This document shows positions 19,178 to 26,774 of a stretch of DNA of 64,000 nucleotides, piece after piece (the stretch's first letter is position 1; each line of letters begins with the position of its first letter). Position numbers and translations under genes: made by a program. The stretch is from contig NZ_JAASRW010000001.1 in the NCBI RefSeq assembly GCF_011761355.1, positions 1,054,001 to 1,118,000 on the forward strand. Reading direction: 5' to 3'. Source of the DNA: Paenibacillus lupini (lineage in GTDB: Bacteria; Bacillota; Bacilli; Paenibacillales; Paenibacillaceae). Under the pieces are notes generated by a model, which ran no database searches, was not told the DNA's origin, and saw only the letters and a list, made by a program, of their open reading frames with translations.

Positions 19178-19672
19178 ATGTCTGAGATACTCGTGAGGGG
19201 CGCAACTCCATCGGATGTACAAAGGATTCTAACCATATACAATCAAGGTATTGAAGATCGTATTGCTACTCTAGAAGTTGAACCCAAAGACACAGTCTAC
19301 ATGGAAGGTTGGTTCAATAATCGTAGTGAACGGTATTCTGTACTTGTTGCTATTAAAGAAGATGCAATTGTGAATTGGGCATCCTTAAATAAGTATTCTC
19401 CACGTTCCGCATATGATGGTGTAGCTGAATTGTCGATCTATATTGAAAGAGAACATAGAGGACAGGGTGTTGGAAGCATATTGCTAACTGAACTTGAAAA
19501 AACTGCTTTACGTAATAGTTTTTATAAGATTGTTCTTTTTACTTTTTCATTCAACGGTAAAGGACAAGGATTATACCGTAAACAAGGATATCGAGAAGTT
19601 GGAATCTTCTATAAACATGGTATTTTAGACGGTAACTTTGTTGATGTCATGGTGATGGATAAGATACTGTGA
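19178..19672 (+). CDS. arsN1: GNAT acetyltransferase, ArsN1-like (arsinothricin/phosphinothricin N-acetyltransferase family)
   Basis: 164 residues of the GNAT fold. The N-terminal IYNQGIEDRIATLEVEP block and WASLNKYSPRSAYDGVAELSIYI match the ArsN1/PAT family, and EHRGQGVGSILL is the acetyl-CoA phosphate loop. ArsN1 acetylates the amino group of the organoarsenical antibiotic arsinothricin, and relatives act on phosphinothricin. The end of the protein (YREVGIFYKHGILDG) is also family-like, but the strand LFTFSFNGKGQG departs from the usual IFPxNxxS pattern. Its promoter is shared with the Cys-rich marR gene, and the ars operon is next door. The substrate is an inference from family and context. 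Confidence 0.82.
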   Translation: MSEILVRGATPSDVQRILTIYNQGIEDRIATLEVEPKDTVYMEGWFNNRSERYSVLVAIKEDAIVNWASLNKYSPRSAYDGVAELSIYIEREHRGQGVGSILLTELEKTALRNSFYKIVLFTFSFNGKGQGLYRKQGYREVGIFYKHGILDGNFVDVMVMDKIL

Positions 19673-19673
19673 C

Positions 19674-19803
19674 AAGAATTTCTTTACAATCACTTGGTTA
19701 CCTTCGTTTAAACAATCTTGTAACATTTATCGGGAATGCCGCGCATTTGGCACCTCCTGCTGAGGATGGAGTTAATCTTGCCATGCTCGATGCTATGCGA
19801 TAA
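19674..19803 (+). pseudogene. Remnant of a TetX-like FAD-dependent monooxygenase
   Basis: Directly after the arsN stop, one frame reads VTFIGNAAHLAPPAEDGVNL and then AMLDAMR before a TAA. This matches the FAD-binding GDAAHLxxPxxGEGVNLAMLDA motif of TetX/PHBH-type monooxygenases, but only about 43 residues remain, with no start, no N-terminal FAD domain, and Asn and Glu-Asp in place of conserved Asp and Gly. It is a gene relic left near the resistance genes. Confidence 0.7.
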
Positions 19804-19903
19804 CCAAGGTTTATCATCTCCTTAAGCAATTACTTGATTAGTCCTTTTCAATGTCGGGTATACAATAAATGACAATACCCAAGGTTGAAAGGAGAGATTC
19901 GTG

Positions 19904-20731
19904 ATGAGTCAAAGATTAAATGATGAGGAACGAGCTGGAACGCCAACCGAAGGACTTCTACTCGCAGGTAAGACGGCGTTAGTAACGGGAGCAGGGTCGG
20001 GAATTGGCAGGGCAGCCGCACTAAAACTCGCTCAGGCGGGAGCGAATGTCTGCCTTTTCGATTTGATCGACGGGCGTACTGAGGACGTCGAGGAGGAGAT
20101 TCGCGGCATGGGCCGAGAAGCCGAGTTCTATGACGTCGACGTGTCCGATCCAGGCAGAATGGAGAGCGCTATTCGCGCCGCGGCAGAGCGCTTTGGTTGT
20201 TTTGACGTCATATTCGCCAACGCTGGGGTCAACGGCACGCTCGCTCCGATTGAGGATTTAACGCCTGAGTCATGGAACGAGACGCTTGGGATCAACCTGA
20301 GGGGGACGTTCCTAACGGTCAAATACGCAGTTCCTCATATGAAAACAAAGGGGGGCAGCATTGTCATAACCAGCTCAATCAATGGTAACCGGAAATTTTC
20401 TGGGTTTGGCATGTCTGCCTATAGTGCCTCCAAAGCCGGGCAAGTCGCCTTCGCAAAGATGGCCGCACTGGAGTTAGCCCGTTACCGTATTCGCGTTAAC
20501 GCCATCTGCCCAGGGGCAATCGAGACGAATATCGGTGAGAACACCAATAGTACGAAGGCGGTAGACAAAATTCGAATCCCGGTTGAGTATCCGGAAGGAT
20601 CACAACCGCTGGAGCATGGCCCGGGACAACCAGAGCAGGTGGCCGATTTGGTTCTGTTCCTCGCTTCCGCTCAGTCTAGTCACATTACTGGCACAGAGAT
20701 TTACATCGATGGAGCTGAGACACTCCTGTAG
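19904..20731 (+). CDS. Short-chain dehydrogenase/reductase
   Basis: 275 residues of the classical SDR family. The cofactor motif is TGAGSGIG (about residues 29-36), an acidic residue after beta-2 (FDLID) favours NAD(H), NAG is present in FANAGVN, the catalytic Ser lies in ITSSING and YSASK holds the Tyr and Lys. The long non-canonical stretch ENTNSTKAVDKIRIPVEYPE before the C terminus probably covers the substrate. GGAGAG is 7 bases before the ATG at 19904; a GTG immediately upstream is possible. It forms a single-gene unit with its own terminator. The substrate is unknown. Confidence 0.88.
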   Translation: MSQRLNDEERAGTPTEGLLLAGKTALVTGAGSGIGRAAALKLAQAGANVCLFDLIDGRTEDVEEEIRGMGREAEFYDVDVSDPGRMESAIRAAAERFGCFDVIFANAGVNGTLAPIEDLTPESWNETLGINLRGTFLTVKYAVPHMKTKGGSIVITSSINGNRKFSGFGMSAYSASKAGQVAFAKMAALELARYRIRVNAICPGAIETNIGENTNSTKAVDKIRIPVEYPEGSQPLEHGPGQPEQVADLVLFLASAQSSHITGTEIYIDGAETLL

Positions 20732-20756
20732 GCGTGGCTAATACTTCGGACATCAC

Positions 20757-20793
20757 AATGGCAGCTGATCCTCTTGATCAGCTGCCATTTTTT
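20757..20793 (+). terminator. Intrinsic terminator after the SDR gene
   Basis: AATGGCAGCTGATC and its exact complement form a 14-bp stem with a 5-base loop, then a T run. Confidence 0.9.
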
Positions 20794-20917
20794 ATTGCAG
20801 TAACGTGCAGCTATGCTCACTGATGAATACATTTTTCAAAATAACTGATTGAATGATATCGGATTTAGGTTAATAATTTATATTTAATATACAAATTTTG
20901 ATGGAGGTGTCTCACAA

Positions 20918-21883
20918 ATGAAGAGCATAGTTCCAAGGAAAACCAGAATGATGAAAGGGTTAACCCTATTTATAGGCGTTCTCCTCTGCACAGCGATGCT
21001 ATTTCCCATCACAGCAAGTGCAGCTTATTACAACACATACAGCACAGTCGCAAAACTCAACAATGCAAATGGATGTTACGCCGCACAAGGATTTGCTGTA
21101 GGATCTGCGTATGTTTATTCGGTAAAAGTTAATAGCAGCAATACTAAAGCGGTCATTTACCGTACCAAAATGAGCGACGGATCCACTACACTCATGAAGA
21201 ACGGGGATAACGGGACAACGTATGCTACATACCTCGGCCATGCTAATGATGTAGTTCTCAGTTCGATAGGCGGAAAATTTTATATGTTTGTTGTCACGAT
21301 GAACGCCGGAAGTATGAGTCTTGTGAAGCTGAAATATGTGGGAACAACCTTTTACAAAGTTGGTCAATACACGTTCAAATACAATGGTGCAAACAAAGCG
21401 ATGTCAGGTGTGAAAATTACGAGCAAAGACGCGAATAAAATAAACTTTCTCTTCAAATCCGGCCTGGGTCTTTACAGGGGATCGATCCCATTGACTTCAA
21501 ATAGCGGTACCATTAAAGTAACCAACAGCTTTAACCTAAATATTAAAGATGCAAAGGTTAATGGAAGTACAATATCCAACATCACCTCATATGCATCTCA
21601 AGGCCTCGGCTACAGTAACAATATCATTTATGTCCCGCTAACTTATAAGAACGTCAGCGTTGTACTCGTTTATCGAAATGTATCTAAGGCCACAGGGACA
21701 ATAAAGGCAGATAGTAATCTATCTTTCCGCATTACTTCAGCTGCTTATTCCGACCTATTTGAGATCGAAGGTGTTGGTATCTCCAATGGGGGTAAACTTT
21801 GGTTCAGTACCAATCGAAGAACCAAACCAGGTGACACCGCTCACGATGGTGTGCACTATTTTAATGGCTACAGCCTAAGTTAA
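20918..21883 (+). CDS. Secreted beta-propeller-like protein, possibly helveticin J-like
   Basis: 321 residues with a clear signal peptide: basic start, hydrophobic core GLTLFIGVLLCTAMLFPI and a likely cut after TASA (residue 35). The mature part is made of repeating beta strands, with AAQGFAVGSAYVYSVKV, YLGHANDVVLSS and repeated K-V-T-S strands, recalling helveticin J-like class III bacteriocin domains. The protein at 41312-42295 has the same size and layout and clearer family motifs. GGAGGTG precedes the ATG. No immunity or transport gene is adjacent. Secretion is well supported, and the family is tentative. Confidence 0.6.
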   Translation: MKSIVPRKTRMMKGLTLFIGVLLCTAMLFPITASAAYYNTYSTVAKLNNANGCYAAQGFAVGSAYVYSVKVNSSNTKAVIYRTKMSDGSTTLMKNGDNGTTYATYLGHANDVVLSSIGGKFYMFVVTMNAGSMSLVKLKYVGTTFYKVGQYTFKYNGANKAMSGVKITSKDANKINFLFKSGLGLYRGSIPLTSNSGTIKVTNSFNLNIKDAKVNGSTISNITSYASQGLGYSNNIIYVPLTYKNVSVVLVYRNVSKATGTIKADSNLSFRITSAAYSDLFEIEGVGISNGGKLWFSTNRRTKPGDTAHDGVHYFNGYSLS

Positions 21884-22100
21884 ATCTTGTAAGATTCCTT
21901 TTAGTTTGAGATGATTGCATTAACTTAAGATTGGGAAAATCTTATTATTCAAGTTTTAATAGCAGGTGTTATTCTGTCTTTACTCATTTGGGGTCTAGTT
22001 AAAATGATAAAGCTAGTAACGAAGTAATAACATGTGGCGTATGTGGCTAAGATGGTAAGGGATTTAGGAGAAAATATTATTACGAAGGAGACTTGTCCGT

Positions 22101-23216
22101 ATGCCACAAGGCAAGTGGTTTCGCATTGGTTATGGTATTATCGTTGTCTTATTGATTGCTTTTTTGGCTTCCAAAGTCAATTTCGTGTTCGATCCGATTG
22201 GTAAAGTGCTGGCCGCGTTGTTCGTGCCATTGCTCATCTCGGGCATGTTCTATTATTTGTTCCGTCCGTTCGTGAGGGTGCTCTCAAAAAAGCTGCCGAA
22301 GACACTCGCCATTCTACTGGTCTACATCGGCGCGATTGGTGTCTGTTACTTGTTCTTCTGGATGATCTGGCCTCCAATTCGGAACCAGTCCATTACCCTA
22401 GTAAACAACTTTCCGCAGATCGTTGATTCCGTACGAACATGGCTAGAGTCCGTGCAGCAGCACGAGTGGATAAGGGAAATCGGGCAGAAGGACGCTCTTT
22501 CCTCGGAAAATCTGACGAACAAGCTGACCGGATCGCTGGATGAACTGCTTAATTCCGTCGTCGGAAGTGTACGTGGTATCTTTAATCTGATTATGAATTT
22601 CTTCTTCCTGCTTGGTCTTGTTCCATTCATGATCTATTATTTGCTGAGCGAAGGAGATAAGCTCCCCGGTCACATTCTGCGGATGCTGCCGGAGCGTTAT
22701 CATCGTGAGGTGAGTGGTGCGCTTAAGGATATTGATGCGTCGATCGGCCAATTCATTCTGGGTAAAGTGCTCACGTCGCTGCTTATCGGTGTACTGACCT
22801 TCATCGGGTACCTGCTGATTGATATGCCTTATCCGCTGCTGCTGGGCTTAATCGCCGCCATTACGAACTTCATTCCGTACATTGGTCCGTTGATTGCCTT
22901 TATTCCAACGGCTGTCGTAGCGCTTACTGTCTCTCCAATGACGGTACTGCTGGTCGGCATCGTGCTTGTCGTCTCTAACCAGATTGAAGCGAACTTAATC
23001 GGCCCACGGATTATTGGAAAGCAAATGAACGTTCATCCGTTCACCGTCATGCTGCTTGTCATTGGTGCCAGCTCAATTATTGGAGCTTTTGGGATGATCA
23101 TTGTTGTTCCCGTCTATGCAATCATCAAGATCATTGCTGTTCGGACCTATGGTTTCCGCAGGAATAACCGCATCCCGCCGAAAGATCCACTAGCGGAGGT
23201 TACTAAACACCACTAG
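22101..23216 (+). CDS. AI-2E family transporter (YtvI/YueF-like permease)
   Basis: 371 residues with about eight membrane segments in the usual AI-2E arrangement: two N-terminal pairs, a long soluble middle (about residues 95-155, with SVRTWLESVQQHEWIREIG) and a C-terminal bundle. The family motifs LPERYHREV, IDASIGQFILGKV, PYPLLLGLIAAITNFIPYIGP and NQIEANLIGPRIIGKQMNVHP are all present. Members include a proposed autoinducer-2 exporter and Na+/H+ antiporters, so the family name does not fix the substrate. GAAGGAGA precedes the ATG. It is a single-gene unit closed by a terminator. Confidence 0.9.
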   Translation: MPQGKWFRIGYGIIVVLLIAFLASKVNFVFDPIGKVLAALFVPLLISGMFYYLFRPFVRVLSKKLPKTLAILLVYIGAIGVCYLFFWMIWPPIRNQSITLVNNFPQIVDSVRTWLESVQQHEWIREIGQKDALSSENLTNKLTGSLDELLNSVVGSVRGIFNLIMNFFFLLGLVPFMIYYLLSEGDKLPGHILRMLPERYHREVSGALKDIDASIGQFILGKVLTSLLIGVLTFIGYLLIDMPYPLLLGLIAAITNFIPYIGPLIAFIPTAVVALTVSPMTVLLVGIVLVVSNQIEANLIGPRIIGKQMNVHPFTVMLLVIGASSIIGAFGMIIVVPVYAIIKIIAVRTYGFRRNNRIPPKDPLAEVTKHH

Positions 23217-23240
23217 TGGTCATACAACTGATTTAGGTTT

Positions 23241-23274
23241 ATAGCTGTCCGCTTACCGGACGGCTATTTTTATT
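23241..23274 (+). terminator. Intrinsic terminator after the AI-2E permease
   Basis: ATAGCTGTCCG and CGGACGGCTAT pair with one wobble around CTTAC, then TTTT. Confidence 0.85.
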
Positions 23275-23381
23275 TCTGAGCACAATTCCTCTACCTCATT
23301 TTTTTTCATCCAACTGAGCATGATAAGAATATAAAGTAGCACACCGATAGTTTCCGAGTTTCGTCAACGAATTGATTACCC

Positions 23382-23407
23382 GTTTCACCATGTTACAAGC
23401 AGGGTAT
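23382..23407 (+). promoter_or_regulatory. Candidate SigB-type promoter before the YetF-like gene
   Basis: GTTTCA, 14 bases, GGGTAT fits the SigB general-stress consensus (GTTTAA, 12-15 bases, GGGTAT) with one mismatch. It lies about 40 bases before the start codon. Whether this organism has SigB is not known from the window. Confidence 0.35.
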
Positions 23408-23447
23408 ATTTCAATAAAATTGACGAGGAATGCGAGTGTGAGTATCG

Positions 23448-24134
23448 ATGGATTACGCATTAATTTCGTTGAAGCTCGTCACGGGTTTCTTCGGTCTATG
23501 GTTCATGACAAAGCTGCTCGGGAAGAAAGAAATCTCCCAACTAACGCCGTTCGACTTCGTCTCATCGCTTATGTTAAGTGAACTCGTCGGCAATACGATT
23601 TACGATCGTGAGATACATTTTGTGAAGCTCGTTTACGCTCTTGTATTTTGGACGGCGTTGTCGCTTGCCTTGGAAAAGGCTGTTCAGCTGATGCCACGGC
23701 TGTCGGTGCCGCTTAGCGGCAGACCGGATATCATTATCCACAGCGGTGAGATCGACGTTAAGGCGATGAAGCGAAATCGGCTGGATATGCATCAGGTCAG
23801 CATGCTGCTGAGAGAACAAGGTATCTTCACCGTGCGCGAAGTCGCGTTTGCGGTACTAGAGCCAAACGGCAGTCTTAGTGTGATGAAAAATCCCAGCCAA
23901 GAACCTCCAACCAGAGCCGAACTGCGGGTACAGGAGCCGGCAGCCGGGCTTCCGCGCATTCTCATCGAACAGGGCACGCTGCAGCGTGAGGAGCTTCGTG
24001 AAATCGGCCGCAGCGAGGAATGGCTGCTGTCACAGCTCGGGGAGCAAGGTGTTGAGTGCATCAAGGACGTCTATTTTGCCGAATGGTCGGAGGAAGATGG
24101 CTTGCATATTCAACTGAATGAGGCAACAGGTTAG
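23448..24134 (+). CDS. DUF421 membrane protein, YetF-like
   Basis: 228 residues. Three N-terminal membrane segments end near residue 75, and the family signature GKKEISQLTPFDFVSSLMLSELVGN spans helices 1-2. The soluble DUF421/YetF domain follows: GRPDIIIHSGEIDVKAMKRNRLDMHQVSMLLREQGIF and VAFAVLEPNGSLSVM. A C-terminal extension of about 80 residues (RILIEQGTLQREEL onward) is present. Members are common in spore formers, and related proteins affect spore germination or stress, but the biochemical role is unknown. The ribosome site is weak. A SigB-like promoter may precede it. Confidence 0.85.
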   Translation: MDYALISLKLVTGFFGLWFMTKLLGKKEISQLTPFDFVSSLMLSELVGNTIYDREIHFVKLVYALVFWTALSLALEKAVQLMPRLSVPLSGRPDIIIHSGEIDVKAMKRNRLDMHQVSMLLREQGIFTVREVAFAVLEPNGSLSVMKNPSQEPPTRAELRVQEPAAGLPRILIEQGTLQREELREIGRSEEWLLSQLGEQGVECIKDVYFAEWSEEDGLHIQLNEATG

Positions 24135-24171
24135 GGCGATTTAAACCAGTATTGATGACAACACACAGGCT

Positions 24172-24237
24172 AATATACAGTAAATCGTATATTTAAATTA
24201 CCTGTATATTGTCCCATTGCATACCTCCGCATATAAT
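24172..24237 (+). promoter_or_regulatory. Promoter overlapped by a long inverted repeat
   Basis: AATATACAG (24172-24180) and CTGTATATT (24202-24210) are exact inverted copies 21 bases apart; the second arm overlaps the -35 TTGTCC (24209-24214), which is 17 bases from TATAAT (24232-24237). It could be an operator for a two-site repressor. The start codon at 24257 leaves a very short leader. Confidence 0.45.
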
Positions 24238-24256
24238 GTGGTGGAGGTGGAAATCG

Positions 24257-24481
24257 ATGGAGATAAAATCGATTGCCGAAGTCGTGCTAGAGCGTCATAT
24301 TGAGCGAATAATGCGCCGATGTGACTCTGAACGGGCGATGCTGACTCTAATTGATAAAATGCAGCCATGTGAATATGTGGAGGGCTTGCGGCTAAAACAT
24401 ACAGAAAACCTGGTAAAACACTCGGCAGCACTTGCACAATTACAGGATGAAATGCGAGAGAAATTTGGACGTGTCTTTTAA
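24257..24481 (+). CDS. Hypothetical small helical protein
   Basis: 74 residues, rich in charged residues, predicted to be a pair of long helices (SIAEVVLERHIERIMRRCDSERAML and ENLVKHSAALAQLQDEMREKF). There is no signal peptide or membrane segment. GGAGGTGGA is well placed before the ATG at 24257, and a strong-looking promoter and a terminator bracket the gene, so it is very likely expressed as a single-gene unit. I do not recognise the family; it may be a small helical partner or regulator. Confidence 0.65.
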   Translation: MEIKSIAEVVLERHIERIMRRCDSERAMLTLIDKMQPCEYVEGLRLKHTENLVKHSAALAQLQDEMREKFGRVF

Positions 24482-24507
24482 TGAGTCATTGAATAGGGAA
24501 CAAACAT

Positions 24508-24548
24508 AAAGGTTCTAATTCTCCGTTATGGAGAGTTAGAGCCTTTTT
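24508..24548 (+). terminator. Intrinsic terminator after the small helical protein
   Basis: AAAGGTTCTAATTCTCC pairs almost perfectly with GGAGAGTTAGAGCCTTT around GTTAT, then T residues. Confidence 0.85.
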
Positions 24549-24579
24549 AATTTTACTTGTATTACATGATTAAAAAATG

Positions 24580-24599
24580 TTGAGGTTATAATACCTCAA
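24580..24599 (+). promoter_or_regulatory. Palindrome centred on a -10 element
   Basis: TTGAGGT and ACCTCAA flank TATAAT exactly, so the -10 hexamer is the loop of a perfect 7-bp dyad. A repressor bound here would block the promoter of the DUF4367-like gene. No good -35 is visible. Confidence 0.4.
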
Positions 24600-24620
24600 T
24601 TAAAAAGGAGGTACAGACGA

Positions 24621-25145
24621 ATGTTGTTTAAAATATTTGCTGTTGCTGCGGCTACTCTCATTGCTGCCGTTGTAGATAATCATTCGGATATCAAGAAACT
24701 AAAGGATCTAACAGCGTTTAATATTTATATTCCAACTCGTTACGAAACTGCGTTACATTATGAAGTGAAATTTCCAGAACCAGATCATAAAGAAAATGTA
24801 GAGTATATATTAGTCAATTATTTCGACGCTAAGGATGATTATGTATTTGGAGTTCACGAGCAAAAAAACAATACTTTTGTAACTAAAGAAATACATGAAG
24901 TAGATGGGTCTTCAGGCAATCTAACAATACGACGAGAAAAATATTATTATTCATACAAGCCTCGACCTAACAGTGAATTAGTTTCCATAAATGGTGAAAA
25001 TGGATGGTATGAAGCTTACATAAATAGGACTGGTAGAGGCGGTAAATTAACATGGATCGATTCCGGCACATGTATTGAACTAGATACAGTATACTTATCA
25101 AAAAACAACATGATTAAAATAGCAGAATCAATGAAAAAGCTTTAA
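24621..25145 (+). CDS. Exported protein with a DUF4367-like domain
   Basis: 174 residues. A hydrophobic N terminus (residues 2-17) acts as a signal or anchor. The remaining domain has IYIPTRYETALHYEVKFP, a central HEVDGSSGNLTIRR and a C-terminal block WYEAYINRTGRGGKLTWIDSG followed by ELDTVYLSKNNMIKIAESM, the pattern of DUF4367 domains found on anti-sigma factors and small exported proteins of Bacilli. No adjacent sigma factor gene is present, so it is not an obvious anti-sigma factor. AAAGGAGG precedes the ATG. The function is unknown. Confidence 0.6.
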   Translation: MLFKIFAVAAATLIAAVVDNHSDIKKLKDLTAFNIYIPTRYETALHYEVKFPEPDHKENVEYILVNYFDAKDDYVFGVHEQKNNTFVTKEIHEVDGSSGNLTIRREKYYYSYKPRPNSELVSINGENGWYEAYINRTGRGGKLTWIDSGTCIELDTVYLSKNNMIKIAESMKKL

Positions 25146-25247
25146 ATGATTATGTGTTGCCTTCCAGGCGGAGAACTTGATATATTTGATTCGTTATAAG
25201 AGATTGATTGTCAGATTACATCCTAATTGGACAAGGAGCACTGATAT

Positions 25248-26009
25248 ATGAAGATTGATCTTTCTGGAAAAACAGCCTTGGTGACGGGAGCGACGGGAGA
25301 ACTCGGCCGTGTCATCGCTCGTTCGCTCGCCGAAAGCGGAGCAGATATCGCTTTGCATTACCATAGTAACGAAGCCAAAGCAGCTGAATTGAAGAGCGAG
25401 ATTGAGGCGTTTGGGAGACGCGCCATTGCCGTCAAAGCTGACGTGACGAAGCAGGACTCCATTGAAGCGCTGAAGCAAACCGTCGAAGCAAGCCTGGGTC
25501 ATGTGGATATCGTTGTCGCGAATGCGGTTGTGCAGTACAAGTGGACTTCTGTACTGGAGCAGCCGGCAGAAGACTATGCGAGCCAATTCGAGTCCTGCGT
25601 CATGCAAAGCATTTACCTGGCTAAAGCCTTCATTCCGGCTATGATTGAGAAGAACGGCGGACGCTTCATCGGTATCAACACGGAGTGCTCGATGCAGAAC
25701 TTCCCGAATCAATCGGCTTACGTAGCAGGCAAAAGAGGTATGGACGGCGTATATCGCGTGCTGGCGAAGGAAGTCGGCGAACATCAAATTACCGTCAACC
25801 AGATAGCCCCAGGATGGACGATCAGCGAACGCGAGCGCACGAATGGCATGGATGAAAGCAAAGATTATATCAAGAACGTTCCACTCAAGAGACGCGGCAC
25901 CGATCAGGAGATCGCGAATGCAGTCGCATTCCTAGCTTCGGACTTGGCCAGCTTCATTACTGGAGCTTATATCCCAGTCAACGGTGGGAACGTTATGCCA
26001 ACGATTTAA
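25248..26009 (+). CDS. Short-chain dehydrogenase/reductase (FabG-like)
   Basis: 253 residues of classical SDR type. The cofactor motif is TGATGELG (about residues 13-20), where the final Gly pattern is retained, followed by HYHSNEAKA, which favours NADP(H), and NAVVQ in place of NAG. The active site is GINTECSMQ with YVAGK, so the Ser of the triad may be replaced or shifted (INTECS). The C terminus has the family ending ITGAYIPVNGG. Its role could be sugar or 3-oxo-ester reduction. It is followed by a bidirectional terminator shared with the convergent XRE gene. Confidence 0.88.
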   Translation: MKIDLSGKTALVTGATGELGRVIARSLAESGADIALHYHSNEAKAAELKSEIEAFGRRAIAVKADVTKQDSIEALKQTVEASLGHVDIVVANAVVQYKWTSVLEQPAEDYASQFESCVMQSIYLAKAFIPAMIEKNGGRFIGINTECSMQNFPNQSAYVAGKRGMDGVYRVLAKEVGEHQITVNQIAPGWTISERERTNGMDESKDYIKNVPLKRRGTDQEIANAVAFLASDLASFITGAYIPVNGGNVMPTI

Positions 26010-26025
26010 TTTAGCTACATAAATA

Positions 26026-26064
26026 AACAAAACAGCCGATCGATTCGATCGGCTGTTTTGTTTT
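26026..26064. terminator. Bidirectional terminator between SDR and XRE genes
   Basis: AACAAAACAGCCGATCGA and its complement form a long perfect stem with T-rich flanks on both strands, serving the two convergent genes. Confidence 0.9.
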
Positions 26065-26077
26065 GAGCATGTTTAGT

Positions 26078-26629
26078 TTAAATAAGGTCCTGGCTGTTCT
26101 CATTCTCTGTATAGATAGATATCAGCACGATAGCCGTTTCTTCGCCAATATTTCGTACTAAATGTGGCGTACAAGCATTCCAACTAAAGGAATCTCCTTC
26201 TCCGAATTCAGCTCCGTCTTCTCCTTGCTCCGCGTAAATTCTCCCTTTAATAACGACATGGACTTCCTCGCCTTCATGCGCATGGGGGGAAGCCCCAGTC
26301 GAAGCACCCGGAGGGAAAGTTACGATATTCATCCGTACATTCTTCGTAGAGCTTAAATGCTCCACCCTAAGATGCTCTGAACCGCTTGTTGTAATGGTTC
26401 TTTCGTCTTTCCGAACAATCTGCATTCGCTCTTCTTTCTTTAAAAGCAAATAGGCGAGTGGTACCTTCAAGGCTTGCGCGATATTTTCCAGTGTTGCAAT
26501 CGAGGGGGAGGTTTTATTCGTTTCAACCTGACTCATAAATCCTTGGGACAGGCCGGTTGTATCGCATATTTGAGCGATTGTAATATTCTTTCGCTTCCGA
26601 ATCGCTCGGATCGTAGAGCCAATATCCAT
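26078..26629 (-). CDS. XRE-family regulator with a C-terminal cupin domain
   Basis: 183 residues. An N-terminal helix-turn-helix (IGSTIRAIRKRKNITIAQICDTTGLSQGFMSQVETNKTSPS) is followed by a cupin_2 barrel with PHAHEGEEVHVVIKGR and GDSFSWNACTPH. This is the layout of small-molecule sensing regulators such as SinR-PuuR-type proteins. I start at the ATG at 26629, preceded by AGAGGTG, rather than 26662. It is divergent from the DoxX gene, with a palindrome near each promoter, so it may repress itself and the quinone block. The ligand is unknown. Confidence 0.85.
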   Translation of the reverse strand: MDIGSTIRAIRKRKNITIAQICDTTGLSQGFMSQVETNKTSPSIATLENIAQALKVPLAYLLLKKEERMQIVRKDERTITTSGSEHLRVEHLSSTKNVRMNIVTFPPGASTGASPHAHEGEEVHVVIKGRIYAEQGEDGAEFGEGDSFSWNACTPHLVRNIGEETAIVLISIYTENENSQDLI

Positions 26630-26649
26630 CCTGATCACACCTCTAAAAT

Positions 26650-26664
26650 ATTTGTAATACAAAT
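26650..26664 (-). promoter_or_regulatory. Candidate self-operator of the XRE-cupin gene
   Basis: ATTTGT-AAT-ACAAAT, a perfect 6-3-6 dyad, lies 21 bases before the XRE start codon. Confidence 0.4.
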
Positions 26665-26691
26665 GTTAATTTCATATTATCAATTTTCTTA

Positions 26692-26720
26692 TTGACAAGT
26701 CAATGTAACTCGAGTTAAAT
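26692..26720 (+). promoter_or_regulatory. Promoter of the DoxX unit with a palindrome in the spacer
   Basis: TTGACA (26692-26697), 17 bases, TTAAAT (26715-26720). The 12-base perfect palindrome TAACTCGAGTTA at 26706-26717 overlaps the spacer and the -10, a natural place for a repressor. Confidence 0.5.
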
Positions 26721-26774
26721 TACACATACAGAAATTATATTCTTATTACTAATATTTTGGAGGAGAGAATCAAA

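Noticed and set aside
21940..22027. Small membrane peptide frame (VLIAGVILSLLIWGLVKMIK) before the AI-2E gene
   Set aside because: The frame has no ATG, GTG or TTG start and no ribosome site, so I cannot support a gene.
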